Positions 1 to 8,844 are shown, counted from the stretch's first letter. The stretch: DNA of 64,000 bases from Bacillota bacterium (GCA_023407175.1 JAEYMU010000053.1:865067-929066), one strand, 5' to 3'. Program-made: numbers and translations. The notes: generated by a model not told the origin, from the sequence alone.

Positions 1-1194
1 ATTAAAGGTCTTGGCAATACGGTATACACCGATTGCAGCGCCAAAGGAATCGACATCTCCGATTTTATGGCCCATGATCACAATTTTATCCTTGGCCTCG
101 ATGAATTCGCGGAAGGCATGGGCCTTGACCCTGGCCTTGACACGGGTATTCTTCTCTACCGTGATACTCTTCCCGCCATAATAGGATATCTTATCCTTGT
201 CCTTAATTACCACCTGATCTCCGCCTCTTCCGAGCGCAAGATCAATTGCCGCTCTGGCATATTCATAGCTGCTTAGATAGGTTTCTGCATTGACACCCAG
301 CCCGATACTGATGGTTACAGACATCTCATTGCCTATATTGACGCCCCGTACCTCCTCAAGTATCGAGAATTTATTTGCTTGAAGCACCGGAAGGTATTTT
401 TGTTGAAATATAAAAAAATATTTGTCCTTTTCCAGCTTCTTGATAATAGCCTCGACATTTTGCATATATTTATTAATTTTTCTGTCCACCAGAGCCGTCA
501 GCAGGGATCGTCTGACCTCATCGATGCTTTCCAGGGCCTCTTCATAATTATCGATATACAGCAGACCGGCAATCAGCTTCTGCTCCCTATTCTGCTTAAG
601 TAGGGAGATAATCTCTGTCTCATCATAAAGATAGATAGCGATTAATGCGTTGCTGTCATCCCAGGCCTCCTCACCATCATGAACCCCCAAATTTGAATCC
701 TCATCAAAATCAGGTGCAATCATTTTACGCAGCACCACTTTATAGCTGCGCCCGTGGAGCATCAGATGAAGCACCTCGTCTTTTTCCTTTGTCGGCAGAA
801 TATCCTGCGTTATCTCAGGTATGACATTGGTTATGGAATGCCTTGCCGCTGCCTTTTCCTGAATGATATCCATAAACTCATCATTGCCCCATTGCATTCT
901 TCCCTCCAGATCAAGAATTGCATAGGGTAAATGAAGCTCTTTCAGTAATCTTTTCTGTACCTGACCATAGTCCATAGCATATCTGACCAGCTCCGCAGCA
1001 ATCTTGCTATTCTTGGAATAATACAGGGCCATTGCCAGGGCAAAGTAGATTATGGTAAAACAGATCGCCACCAGGGAAGCCTTTTTATTCACCACATAGA
1101 TATTTAAATCCATGCACACCAATAAAACTGTCAGGAAGACAGGCCACAAGAGATATGCCCGAAGTGCACCCTTTAGTTTTATTTTACGGCTCAT
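1..1194 (-). CDS. gdpP: GdpP-type cyclic-di-AMP phosphodiesterase (partial, C-terminus off window)
   Basis: The gene enters from the left edge; 398 codons of the N-terminal part are present and the reading frame is open to base 1. It starts with ATG at 1194, preceded by an AAAGGAG site. Two membrane segments lie near residues 10-60, followed by a PAS-like domain (about 85-200), a degenerate GGDEF domain without a GGDEF motif (about 210-340), and the beginning of a DHH phosphoesterase domain with GHKIGDVDSFGAA at the truncated end. This order is diagnostic of GdpP/YybT, a membrane protein that hydrolyses c-di-AMP to pApA and so affects potassium, osmotic and wall homeostasis. The DHHA1 part must lie beyond base 1. 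Membership is secure; activity is inferred from the family. Confidence 0.95.
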   Translation of the reverse strand, partial: MSRKIKLKGALRAYLLWPVFLTVLLVCMDLNIYVVNKKASLVAICFTIIYFALAMALYYSKNSKIAAELVRYAMDYGQVQKRLLKELHLPYAILDLEGRMQWGNDEFMDIIQEKAAARHSITNVIPEITQDILPTKEKDEVLHLMLHGRSYKVVLRKMIAPDFDEDSNLGVHDGEEAWDDSNALIAIYLYDETEIISLLKQNREQKLIAGLLYIDNYEEALESIDEVRRSLLTALVDRKINKYMQNVEAIIKKLEKDKYFFIFQQKYLPVLQANKFSILEEVRGVNIGNEMSVTISIGLGVNAETYLSSYEYARAAIDLALGRGGDQVVIKDKDKISYYGGKSITVEKNTRVKARVKAHAFREFIEAKDKIVIMGHKIGDVDSFGAAIGVYRIAKTFN

Positions 1195-1348
1195 AAGAAA
1201 GACTCCTTTGGAACAAAAAGTACGGAATAGGCATGGCTTTCACCGCTTATCCCGTACATTATACCATGTCTGCAAGCATCCATGGCATGGCACTGCATGT
1301 AAAGCGAACTTTGTCCGCTTTTAGATGCGCACTCACTTCGTTCGGCGC

Positions 1349-1376
1349 TGGTATAATGTCTGACGACATTATACCA
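1349..1376. repeat. perfect 12-bp inverted repeat upstream of gdpP
   Basis: TGGTATAATGTC (1349-1360) and its exact reverse complement (1365-1376) are separated by TGAC. Each arm contains TATAAT-like sequence, so it could be an operator, a back-to-back promoter element or an intergenic repeat. A partial copy, CATTATACCA, occurs near 1257-1266. The 270-base gap 1195-1463 holds no convincing gene. Confidence 0.6.
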
Positions 1377-1463
1377 TCTTCCGCCCATATTTTAAAGTTT
1401 ATTTTTATTATTAACACTGTTCCTTGGAATTATTGATGAAATTTCCTGCCAAGCAGCCCTCTG

Positions 1464-2477
1464 CTATCTTAATATTTTGACAGAGGCACCTTTTTCCAGT
1501 TCTCCGGGAATCATAATCTGCTCGATCAGGGTGGTTCTGGGTTTTTCAATCAGGTCGATCAGCTTCTCCGCAGCCTTTCTGCCCATCATCGCCGTATCTT
1601 GATTGATCGTTGTGAGGGGCGGATTAATATATTTTGTAACACGGATACCATCGTAACCGGTAACGGAGATGTCGTCCGGAATGGAAAGTCCCCGGGATTT
1701 GATGGCGTTTATTCCGCCGATACCCGCAAAATCATCCGGAAACATAATGCAGGTGGGAGGATTCTTAAGGTCCAGCAGCTCACTCGCGGCTATCGCCGTC
1801 TTCTCCGTGTCGCGGTAGGGTACCTCCTTCATATATTCATCCGGAAGCTCCAGGCCAAGCTCCTCTGCCGTTTTGTAAAAGCTGGATAAACGGGTCTGGG
1901 TAACTGCGGATTTCGCTCCGTGGATAAATGCAATCCTGCGGTGCCCGCATTCATGGATATATGTTACTAAATCCCGGATTCCTCTTACATTATCGGACAT
2001 AATGGCTACCCTGTTGTTAAATAAATGATCAATTGTCACAATGGGCATATCACTTTGTATTAATTCATGTACCTCGATTTCGTCAAAATTGATGCAAGCG
2101 ATCACCACCCCGTCAACTCCCCGGTACCTGCAGCAGTCCAGATAGGACATCCGGTCCTTCCTCTGCTTGCTCCCGTTGATAAATGTAATATCATATCCAT
2201 GCATTTCCGCAGTTATCTTAAAATTCTCAAGGATGGATACAAAATAGTCATGTGTCAGGCCGCTTCGCGCTTCGTCAATAAACAATACGCCAAGGTTATA
2301 TGTCTTATTTATCTTCAATGCCCTGGCCGAGGAATTCGGGAAATACCCCATCTCCTTTGCGGTCCTTTTGATATACTCCTTTGTCTCTTTTCCAATATCC
2401 TTATGTCCATTCAACGCCTTACTGACAGTAGCAATTGATACTCCGCATGCGTTGGCAATATCCTTCATGGACGTCAT
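1464..2477 (-). CDS. LacI family transcriptional regulator
   Basis: This is a full-length (337 aa) LacI/GalR regulator. The N-terminal helix-turn-helix shows the usual signature (MKDIANACGVSIATVSKALN, residues 4-23), followed by the hinge region and a periplasmic-binding-protein-like sensor domain to the C-terminus. Conserved late motifs are present, for example SVTGYDG and the PPLTTINQD segment near residues 280-290. An AGGAGG site lies seven bases before the ATG. It stands alone, with no sugar genes beside it, so its ligand cannot be told; a neighbouring palindrome suggests autoregulation. The family represses or activates carbohydrate genes according to a bound sugar. Confidence 0.92.
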   Translation of the reverse strand: MTSMKDIANACGVSIATVSKALNGHKDIGKETKEYIKRTAKEMGYFPNSSARALKINKTYNLGVLFIDEARSGLTHDYFVSILENFKITAEMHGYDITFINGSKQRKDRMSYLDCCRYRGVDGVVIACINFDEIEVHELIQSDMPIVTIDHLFNNRVAIMSDNVRGIRDLVTYIHECGHRRIAFIHGAKSAVTQTRLSSFYKTAEELGLELPDEYMKEVPYRDTEKTAIAASELLDLKNPPTCIMFPDDFAGIGGINAIKSRGLSIPDDISVTGYDGIRVTKYINPPLTTINQDTAMMGRKAAEKLIDLIEKPRTTLIEQIMIPGELEKGASVKILR

Positions 2478-2555
2478 ACTAATTCCTCCTAAAGTTCAAG
2501 CCTTTCATCCGTTACCTTTATGTTATCTGATTACGCAGAATCAGTCACTTAATCG

Positions 2556-2566
2556 TTTACGGTAAA
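2556..2566. promoter_or_regulatory. possible LacI-type operator
   Basis: TTTACGGTAAA is a short palindrome (TTTA arms around a CGG centre) about 80 bases upstream of the minus-strand LacI gene start. Its size and position fit an autoregulatory site. No other copy near a sugar gene in the window was recognised. Confidence 0.3.
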
Positions 2567-2673
2567 ACCTACATAAGTTAATATACGCTAAATTAGATTA
2601 TTATGCAACAGTTTTTATATTACAGTGATTTTGAAAAATAATGTAAAATACCCTTGATAAATGAGCAGAAAAT

Positions 2674-2712
2674 GGGTGCCCAGACATGATATTTTATCCT
2701 GTCCGGACACCC
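2674..2712 (-). terminator. terminator-like hairpin after the aldo/keto reductase
   Basis: Arms GGGTGCCCAGACA (2674-2686) and TGTCCGGACACCC (2700-2712) form a 13-bp stem with two mismatches and a 13-base loop. On the minus strand it lies just after the stop at 2720 and is followed by a short T-rich stretch. Confidence 0.7.
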
Positions 2713-2719
2713 GCTTTTA

Positions 2720-3841
2720 TTATTCCAGTATTCCTGCAACCTCTTTCAGAGAGTCAATGATATCAATATGCTGTGGACAATGGCTTTCACAGGAACCACA
2801 GGCAATACAGTCCGAAGCCTTTCCGCCATCTCTGACTATCCACCGATAGGAGCCCCTGGAGCCCTCCAGATTCTGGTATAGCTTATAATCCTTATAGCTT
2901 TTGAATACCTCCGGTATATTAATCTTCTGTGGACATTCGTCCACACAGTATTTGCACCCGGTACAGGGAATTGTAGGGATTTTAGCCAATTCTTTCACTA
3001 CCTTGTCAATCACCTCATATTCCTGCTCCTTAAGGGGCTTAAAATCTGACATATAGCTTAAATTATCCTCCATCTGGGACCGGTCGGACATGCCGCTCAA
3101 TACCGTTATGACGCCCTCCAGCGATGCGCTGTAGCGTACTGCCCAGGAGGGGACGGACAGCTTCGGATTTACCTTCTTAAACATCTCCTGAATCTCCGGC
3201 CGCATTACCGCTAAGGAACCACCCTTCACCGGCTCCATGATGATTACAGGGATATTATGCTTTCTGGCAACCTCATAGCATTCCCTTGACTGAACCTCCG
3301 GGTTATCCCAATCCACATAATTAATCTGCAGCTGGACAAATTCACTTTCCGGGTGATGCTCAAGTATCTCCTCTAAGACATCCGCCTTATCATGGAAGGA
3401 AAAACCCAGGTGCTTTATCAGGCCCTTCTTCTTCATACCCAGGCCAAATTTCCATCCTCCGTTTTCATCCAATTGCTTTGCTCTGTCCCGATCCAGTGCA
3501 TGTAATAAATAATAATCAAAATATCCGGCTCCGGTCCGCTCTAACTGTATGTCAAAATATTTCTGAAAATCCTCATACTTCTTCACCATCCAGACCGGCA
3601 TCTTTGTTGCAAGCTGAAAGGCGTCTCTCGGATAACGCTTCACGATAGCCTCTTTTGCGGCTTCCTCTGATTTTCCGTTGGTATAAACGTATGCGGTATC
3701 AAAATAGGTAAAGCCTGCCGCCATATAACGGTCCACCATTGTCTTTGTCTGCTCTATGTCGATTTCTTCTCCAATCATTGGCAGACGCATTAGTCCAAAC
3801 CCCAGCTTTGGTATGTCTTTCCCCAGATAATCCTTGCTCAT
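2720..3841 (-). CDS. aldo/keto reductase with ferredoxin-type 4Fe-4S domain
   Basis: The 373-residue protein starts at the ATG at 3841, which has AGGAGG eight bases upstream; a longer in-frame ATG at 3883 lacks a good site. Residues 1-280 form an aldo/keto reductase TIM barrel (LGFGLMRLP near the N-terminus, YFDTAYVY carrying the catalytic Asp and Tyr, then the barrel Lys and His positions). The last 85 residues hold two cysteine clusters, CTGCKYCVDECP and CIACGSCESHCP, typical of the COG1453 reductases of anaerobes. The substrate is unknown. The divergent MerR gene and the MerR-type promoter between them imply that the regulator at 4024 controls this gene. Confidence 0.92.
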   Translation of the reverse strand: MSKDYLGKDIPKLGFGLMRLPMIGEEIDIEQTKTMVDRYMAAGFTYFDTAYVYTNGKSEEAAKEAIVKRYPRDAFQLATKMPVWMVKKYEDFQKYFDIQLERTGAGYFDYYLLHALDRDRAKQLDENGGWKFGLGMKKKGLIKHLGFSFHDKADVLEEILEHHPESEFVQLQINYVDWDNPEVQSRECYEVARKHNIPVIIMEPVKGGSLAVMRPEIQEMFKKVNPKLSVPSWAVRYSASLEGVITVLSGMSDRSQMEDNLSYMSDFKPLKEQEYEVIDKVVKELAKIPTIPCTGCKYCVDECPQKINIPEVFKSYKDYKLYQNLEGSRGSYRWIVRDGGKASDCIACGSCESHCPQHIDIIDSLKEVAGILE

Positions 3842-3967
3842 TCTTTTCCTCCTAACATTTGTGCAGGGCATTTTTCCTTTCATAAGTAAATTCGTCCTAT
3901 GAATTATGCTTTTGGCTAACCCTGCATCGAAATTTCATTGTCAATATTGTCCTATTGTGTTATGCTT

Positions 3968-3998
3968 ATTGTAGTGCATTCGAGTAACTCTAAGTCAA
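3968..3998 (-). promoter_or_regulatory. MerR-type promoter with 19-bp spacer driving the aldo/keto reductase
   Basis: On the minus strand TTGACT (3993-3998) and TACAAT (3968-3973) are separated by exactly 19 bp (3974-3992). The spacer contains the dyad TTAGAG-TTA-CTCGAA. An over-long spacer with a central dyad is the mark of promoters that MerR-family activators untwist. The MerR gene begins 26 bases away on the other strand. Confidence 0.8.
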
Positions 3999-4023
3999 TA
4001 CAAAATTTAAGGAGAAAAATAAA

Positions 4024-4440
4024 ATGGCTACTTATACCGTAAAGCAGATTTCTGATAAATTCACCCTTTCCTCCCATACCATACGTTTTTATGATGACCA
4101 GGGTCTTATTCCCGATGTAATTCGGGATGAGCATGGAACAAGACTGTTTACCGAGGAAAACCTTGACTGGATATCCCTTGTCCTGTGCTTAAGAAATACC
4201 GGCATGTCCATCGCAGATATCCGGCATTATATTGATTTATGCCGTGCGGGAGAAAGTACCGTCTTTGAACGATACCAGATTATTATGAAGCAAAAGCAAA
4301 GAGCCGAGGCTGATTTAAAGGAGATGCAGCACCGTCTGGAGATACTGGGCCTTAAGGAAAGCTGCTACGAGCAAATCCTGTCGCAAAAAGCAGGGGATGC
4401 CTGTAATCCTGCGGCGAAAAAGGCTGCCGTACAAAAATAA
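4024..4440 (+). CDS. MerR family transcriptional regulator
   Basis: A 138-residue regulator: an N-terminal winged helix-turn-helix (residues 1-70, with FTLSSHTIRFYDDQGLIP), then a long coiled-coil dimerisation helix (about 80-120) and a short Ala/Lys-rich tail without a large ligand-binding domain. It resembles the small MerR regulators that sit divergently beside aldo/keto reductase genes. AAGGAG lies nine bases before the ATG. The 30-base promoter region shared with the reductase contains a 19-bp-spacer promoter, so activation of that gene is the simplest reading. No metal-binding Cys pattern is obvious; the single Cys near the C-terminus could be redox-active, but this is not shown. Confidence 0.9.
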   Translation: MATYTVKQISDKFTLSSHTIRFYDDQGLIPDVIRDEHGTRLFTEENLDWISLVLCLRNTGMSIADIRHYIDLCRAGESTVFERYQIIMKQKQRAEADLKEMQHRLEILGLKESCYEQILSQKAGDACNPAAKKAAVQK

Positions 4441-4446
4441 GTAAAA

Positions 4447-4475
4447 GGCAGGGGCAGACCTTATCTGCCCCTGCC
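4447..4475. terminator. bidirectional terminator
   Basis: Perfect 12-bp stem GGCAGGGGCAGA / TCTGCCCCTGCC with a five-base loop, between the convergent stops at 4440 and 4484. A-rich sequence to the left and T-rich to the right are compatible with use in both directions. Confidence 0.8.
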
Positions 4476-4483
4476 ATATACTT

Positions 4484-5449
4484 TTAGGCAGGGCTGTTTA
4501 TTTTTTCTACCCATTCCAGCAGCATTTTACTGCCCCATTCATAGGCCCACCGGTTGTCGTACTGCCGATAGTCACATTCCAGACAGGATATCAAAAACAG
4601 GAAGATATCATACCACCTGGCTCTGATTAACTGATCCCGATTTAGTCCGGTTATTCCATAACCCTCAAAAAATGCTTTTTCCTCGAAGCAGGTTCGAAAG
4701 CCTACCTCCATAAGCTCATCCGCCCATAAACACCGTTCAAAATCTATCAGCCCTGTAACCCTGTCTTCATCAATGAAAACATTACCGGCCCAGATATCCC
4801 AATGCACCAGGCTGGGCACCTTAACCTGCTCAAACACCTCCCTGTCCCTGTCCAGCAGAGAAAGCAGCGTGTCCTTAGGGACCTTGATGTCAATATTCAT
4901 TCTGTCCGCATCATTGTAGGTGTCACAAAGCATATCTCTAAATACGGGAAACCAATGTTCTCCCTGCTTATCCGGCTGACCGTAATAGCCAAATTTGTTT
5001 CCCTTCACCCTGTTTATGCTGGCGGTATATCCACCCATCTGGCGGAAAATCGTATCCTTCTGCTCCTGCGTCATCGACTCCATGCAAGCATTAAAGCTCT
5101 TTCCCTTCAGCTTCTTCATAAAAAAGTAGTCGGAATCACAAATGATATGGCTGTTGTCATAATAAATGATTTCAGCAACAGGTACGTCGGTATCTTCTGC
5201 AACCTTCTTCATAGAATCCACTTCACTGAACATGATATTCATTTCATAGGTCATAACAGCACTGTCCCCGGAGGGTGCGATTTTTAAAATCACCTCCGAT
5301 CCATCCGTCAAAAGGATTCCATATGCAACATTAAAGAAGCCCTCCGTCAATTCCTCCAAGGCTGCGATCTCCTTCCCCGGAAATGCCTGATCGAACATAC
5401 GAAGAATCGTCTCTTTGTCTTTCTTATTTTTTGTTATACTGGTTGGCAT
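4484..5449 (-). CDS. aminoglycoside phosphotransferase-like kinase
   Basis: This 321-residue protein has the APH/choline-kinase fold. The catalytic loop is LVHWDIWAGNVFI (His-x-Asp and Asn, near residue 215), followed by the metal-binding LIDFER (near 235). The N-lobe lysine region is around VILKIAP (about 55). Members phosphorylate small molecules such as aminoglycosides, choline or sugars; many clostridial members have no known resistance role, so a drug-resistance label is not justified. It is monocistronic, between a terminator and an AraC operon. The canonical HGD is HWD here, which is common in this branch. Confidence 0.85.
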   Translation of the reverse strand: MPTSITKNKKDKETILRMFDQAFPGKEIAALEELTEGFFNVAYGILLTDGSEVILKIAPSGDSAVMTYEMNIMFSEVDSMKKVAEDTDVPVAEIIYYDNSHIICDSDYFFMKKLKGKSFNACMESMTQEQKDTIFRQMGGYTASINRVKGNKFGYYGQPDKQGEHWFPVFRDMLCDTYNDADRMNIDIKVPKDTLLSLLDRDREVFEQVKVPSLVHWDIWAGNVFIDEDRVTGLIDFERCLWADELMEVGFRTCFEEKAFFEGYGITGLNRDQLIRARWYDIFLFLISCLECDYRQYDNRWAYEWGSKMLLEWVEKINSPA

Positions 5450-5580
5450 GTCAGTTGTCCCTTTCGTTCCTTGTATATTTTTTCATAATCAGCCATCTTA
5501 TCTATAAAAAGCACTAATGCAGCGTTCTGTTAATACCGGTCCGATTTTTCTTAATGATCCTTAGAACTATATATCGGTAT

Positions 5581-6846
5581 TCAGGGTGTGTCTGAAAGCT
5601 GTACTAATTTGCTGTAACTCTTCGTTTTTATATCCTTCCCTTCAAATGATCCGAAGGTTTCATATACTGTGAAGCAGGGAAGCCCGTCCCTCCTTAATCC
5701 ATTCTCCAGCAGCCAGGCATCTAATATCGTTTCATTTACACTGCCATCTCCGCAAAGGTTTCCTTCCAGTATAGCAAAGCTGCCGCCTGCAATGTGCAGC
5801 TTTTCAATTGTATTGTCATTTTTAATTTTCTCATAATACCTGGCATCTATCATGACACCGCAGGTATAAATTCCATTACTCACAGAAACATAGAATTTAT
5901 CTATCTTGTCTATATCATAGGGATTATGGCTTGATAAATACTCTAAAACCCTTTGGGATGCTTTTCGTTCCTCGCCGCTGGCTGTCAGAAAATACATATT
6001 CTCGCATTCTTTTATCGCAATTTTATTATAATCCCTTCGTTTTCTGACCGGAAGGTATAAGGTAAGTTTTTTAATTTTATTGTCTTTATAATGATATTCT
6101 TCAAAATATGTTTCCTCTGTTTGCTCAAACATACTTGCCTCGAGCCATTTGGAATACAAATAATCCCAGGCCTCATTAATATTCTTCTCAACATTTACGA
6201 CAGACAGTCTTGCATAGGTACATGCTTGTGGTCCTGCTACTGTGATATCCCTGAAATCACTTTCTTTTAATAACCCGATTAATTCCTCTTTATATTCAAT
6301 ATTCAATTCATAACAGAATTTTTGACCGGATTGATACCCGTTTTTCCCGAATATTCTACCCTCGTAAGACGGTATCAGGGAAAACAGGTACGCCACCGAC
6401 CGGTTTTCGATTCCTCTTATCTGGCTATGATAATATTTCATATGGATCGTCCCGGGTATATTTTCAGTGCAGACCGCAACCTGATATTTATCCTCCATAC
6501 AAAGTCTCGGATAATAGTAATAACTATCCCCCAGCTTATATTCCATCGGCGTCAGCCCGGTTGCCGCTTTCACGCATTTACAAAAGGCCTGCTGTGAGCT
6601 GTACCCATATTCATATGCGATATCAACCAGGCTTTTCTCTGAAAACTTTACCATTGCAAGAGCATTGGACAGTCTTCTTTTACGGATATATTCCTTAACG
6701 GAATGTCCTGTCAGGCTGTAGAAATCACGGTAAAGCTGCATTGTCGATATATAATTTTTTGCCGGTGTGTCCTGGATATGGAAGGGCTGATTAATATTTT
6801 CCTCAATGTATCCCAGTATCTCTTCCATATAATTCTTCTGAAGCAT
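5581..6846 (-). CDS. AraC family regulator with GyrI-like C-terminal domain
   Basis: A 421-residue protein. The AraC HTH domain lies at the N-terminus (residues 8-105; VDIAYEYGYSSQQAFCKCVK is the second recognition segment, followed by the TGLTPMEYK end motif). The remaining about 300 residues are compatible with GyrI-like effector-binding modules, similar in layout to the Rob/BltR group. The start at 6846 has GAGGAAA seven bases before it and overlaps the upstream GNAT gene by 44 bases, so the genes are probably translationally coupled. The Rob-like layout suggests a sensor of hydrophobic cations or drugs, but the ligand is unknown. Last gene of a three-gene operon (8706 to 5581). Confidence 0.87.
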   Translation of the reverse strand: MLQKNYMEEILGYIEENINQPFHIQDTPAKNYISTMQLYRDFYSLTGHSVKEYIRKRRLSNALAMVKFSEKSLVDIAYEYGYSSQQAFCKCVKAATGLTPMEYKLGDSYYYYPRLCMEDKYQVAVCTENIPGTIHMKYYHSQIRGIENRSVAYLFSLIPSYEGRIFGKNGYQSGQKFCYELNIEYKEELIGLLKESDFRDITVAGPQACTYARLSVVNVEKNINEAWDYLYSKWLEASMFEQTEETYFEEYHYKDNKIKKLTLYLPVRKRRDYNKIAIKECENMYFLTASGEERKASQRVLEYLSSHNPYDIDKIDKFYVSVSNGIYTCGVMIDARYYEKIKNDNTIEKLHIAGGSFAILEGNLCGDGSVNETILDAWLLENGLRRDGLPCFTVYETFGSFEGKDIKTKSYSKLVQLSDTP

Positions 6847-7531
6847 GCAGATTTCCTCTTGTTCCGTTACGCCTGTCCCATTGTTCTTTTATTATCAGCA
6901 GCTTACAGCCTGTAAATATAATGGGCTTTCCCTGTTCATCATTCACAAAGGAACCACCTTCTGTGATTTCTGTGATTTCCATGCCCACTCGCTTTAAAGG
7001 ATACAGCTGTGCTTCATAATCCAAAGGATTATAGGCATAAACGCCGCAGACGCCAAGCTTTTCAAAGGCATATTGCACCATAAGTGATATGGCTTCCGTA
7101 TCAATTTCATCCCTCATATAGGGCATACGCCATATATGACCCAAATCCACCATATTGTCTTCACTAATCGTATTATAGGTTATCATACCGATGATTTCAT
7201 AGCTTGGTTTGATACAAACCGCCCAAAAGGAGTCGTCAGAAGAAAAATATTCGGCAATTTTCCTGCAGCTATCCAGGTCGGTGGGCCATTTATGATCCCT
7301 GGTCGCAAGGGGCGAAGCCTCCTTATCCTTTGCCAAAACCAGCAGCCCCTCTGCATCCTCCGGATGAAATCTCCTTATAATCAGACGGTTTGTATGAAAT
7401 AAAAACGGAACACCGGCATTGTGGTATATTACTGCCTGCTGCTCCCGCAGCTCCTTTGCCAGCTTTATAATTTCAGGCAGAGATTTTGGAAAATACCCCT
7501 CTATATATTCCAGCTTTTTTGCCGTATTCAT
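6803..7531 (-). CDS. GNAT family N-acetyltransferase
   Basis: A 242-residue GNAT protein of the RimJ/RimL-like subgroup: TNRLIIRRFHPEDAEGLL near residues 47-64, the beta4 segment IIGMITYN, and a C-terminal GVCGVYAYN segment. The first 40 residues form a helical extension. It starts with ATGA overlapping the stop of the upstream GyrI-like gene and overlaps the downstream AraC gene by 44 bases, so all three form one operon. GNATs move an acetyl group from acetyl-CoA to an amine. Beside two effector-binding proteins, a detoxification target is possible, but that is inference. Confidence 0.87.
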   Translation of the reverse strand: MNTAKKLEYIEGYFPKSLPEIIKLAKELREQQAVIYHNAGVPFLFHTNRLIIRRFHPEDAEGLLVLAKDKEASPLATRDHKWPTDLDSCRKIAEYFSSDDSFWAVCIKPSYEIIGMITYNTISEDNMVDLGHIWRMPYMRDEIDTEAISLMVQYAFEKLGVCGVYAYNPLDYEAQLYPLKRVGMEITEITEGGSFVNDEQGKPIIFTGCKLLIIKEQWDRRNGTRGNLHASEELYGRDTGIH

Positions 7532-8706
7532 CTGTCTGCTCCCTTCTCTCTGATGGGGAAGTAAAAGCAGGCTCCCTGCTCATATTGGGCTATATACAAT
7601 CCGCTTCGGGAAGAATAATCCTCTTCGAAATTCGTATGTTTTTGAAAAAACAATACATCCTTTGCCCCTTCAAAGATGATGGAGGGATCATCATTATTAA
7701 TCTGCTTCTGATAAAACTTTACCCATAGTCCCTGAGGCATAACAGCCTTGGTCAGACCTTCGGGAATATTTTCGAAATCACCCACCAGACGCCCGAATAT
7801 ACTGGAATTATTTCCGTCGCCGTCCTTAACGGAAAAGGAATAATACTGATATTCGTTTAAGCATCCGGCTGCTTTCCAGTCAATTGTATTCTCGATCTCA
7901 AACAGGTTCCACATACAGGAATCATTCTCTCCCGTGCAGCCGATTACCTTTAACTCCGGCAGCGTTACTATTTCCCAACCCACCTGTGCAAATTTTTCTT
8001 CTTCGTTGCGGGGAATTTTCACCGGCTCATATGTGGAAATCATCTCCCCTTTGGCATCAAAGACACGAAAAGGCATACAATTAATGTCATAGGCAAGCCC
8101 TGTTGTATTTCTAAACTCCGAAGAAGCCAAATAGCAAATTGCCTGCTTGGCATTCGGATGCCTATCCTCCCCACTGTCAGAATCTCTGGTCACTTTACCG
8201 TACCTTGCCGCAGGACAGGTCAGCTGCACCGTATTCGGAGGGAGATATTTGGGCAAATCCTCGAAATCTTCTACCTCTACTCCGATCACATAAGTAAATT
8301 CAATTCCAGTCTTAATCTGACTGGCTGCTGCGATATACCTTCCCTTTTTTGCAGAGACCAACAGCTCCTCCAGCAGCTTACAGGTTCCTTCCTTGATTAT
8401 CTTTTTAACAACTGAAACTGCATCAAATCCGCTGTACGGATTCATGGGCACCTGAATTCCGACGATATTCATTTCCGGCCTGTCCACAATGCTGCAAAAC
8501 TCATTTACCTGTTCCACCAGAATTTCTTCTTTTGCACTCTTATCTCTCAACTCTTGCGCCATGCTTATTATCACAGGCTTATCCTTTGGTTTATAGTCCT
8601 GCGTCTCCTGAACTGCTTTTGTATTTGCTTTTGTATTTGCCTTTGAATTCATAATTTCCCTCATTTCTGCGCCGCTTAAAGCCTCCTTTAGGAGGGCTTT
8701 GCGCAT
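7528..8706 (-). CDS. protein with two GyrI-like effector-binding domains
   Basis: The 392-residue protein has no DNA-binding domain. It appears to carry tandem GyrI/SOUL-like effector-binding modules: one around residues 65-215 (motifs IVGIQVPMN, YVIGVEVED) and one around 240-390 (WEIVTLPELKVIGCTG, then LWVKFYQ). Related free-standing domains bind drugs, inhibit gyrase or hydrolyse cyclopropanoid compounds. An SKANTKANTKA segment near residue 21 is a small tandem repeat. The start is uncertain: the ATG at 8706 lies 16 bases from its AAAGGAGG, and the ATGs at 8664 and 8652 are alternatives. First gene of the operon with the GNAT and the AraC regulator. Confidence 0.75.
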   Translation of the reverse strand: MRKALLKEALSGAEMREIMNSKANTKANTKAVQETQDYKPKDKPVIISMAQELRDKSAKEEILVEQVNEFCSIVDRPEMNIVGIQVPMNPYSGFDAVSVVKKIIKEGTCKLLEELLVSAKKGRYIAAASQIKTGIEFTYVIGVEVEDFEDLPKYLPPNTVQLTCPAARYGKVTRDSDSGEDRHPNAKQAICYLASSEFRNTTGLAYDINCMPFRVFDAKGEMISTYEPVKIPRNEEEKFAQVGWEIVTLPELKVIGCTGENDSCMWNLFEIENTIDWKAAGCLNEYQYYSFSVKDGDGNNSSIFGRLVGDFENIPEGLTKAVMPQGLWVKFYQKQINNDDPSIIFEGAKDVLFFQKHTNFEEDYSSRSGLYIAQYEQGACFYFPIREKGADR

Positions 8707-8744
8707 ATCAAGTTTATAATTTCCTCCTTTATTCTACCAGGAGG
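8684..8744 (-). promoter_or_regulatory. possible Shine-Dalgarno sequestering structure
   Basis: In the mRNA of the GyrI-like operon the order is CCTGG/CCTCCT-type arm, AAAGGAGG, start region, CCCTCCT, AAAGGAGG. The first AAAGGAGG (around 8723-8730) can pair with the upstream CCTCCT (8739-8744) or with the downstream CCCTCCT inside the first codons. Both anti-SD segments are visible; function is inference. Confidence 0.3.
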
Positions 8745-8844
8745 CAGATTTTTTTGTATTATCCGTTTTTAACAAATTATGAATTCAGCGATATTAATTT
8801 CACCATATTCTTTTGCAAATTCTTTATTACAGGCGACAGCTCCT

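Noticed and set aside
1191..1436. Short frames in the gdpP upstream region
   Set aside because: They fall across inverted repeats and the gdpP ribosome site and encode no plausible protein.
4802..5287. 161-codon plus-strand frame opposite the APH-like kinase
   Set aside because: It lies entirely within the kinase gene and has no ribosome site.
4484..5449. Antibiotic-resistance gene label for the APH-like kinase
   Set aside because: The fold is shared with many metabolic kinases; no feature points to a particular aminoglycoside enzyme.
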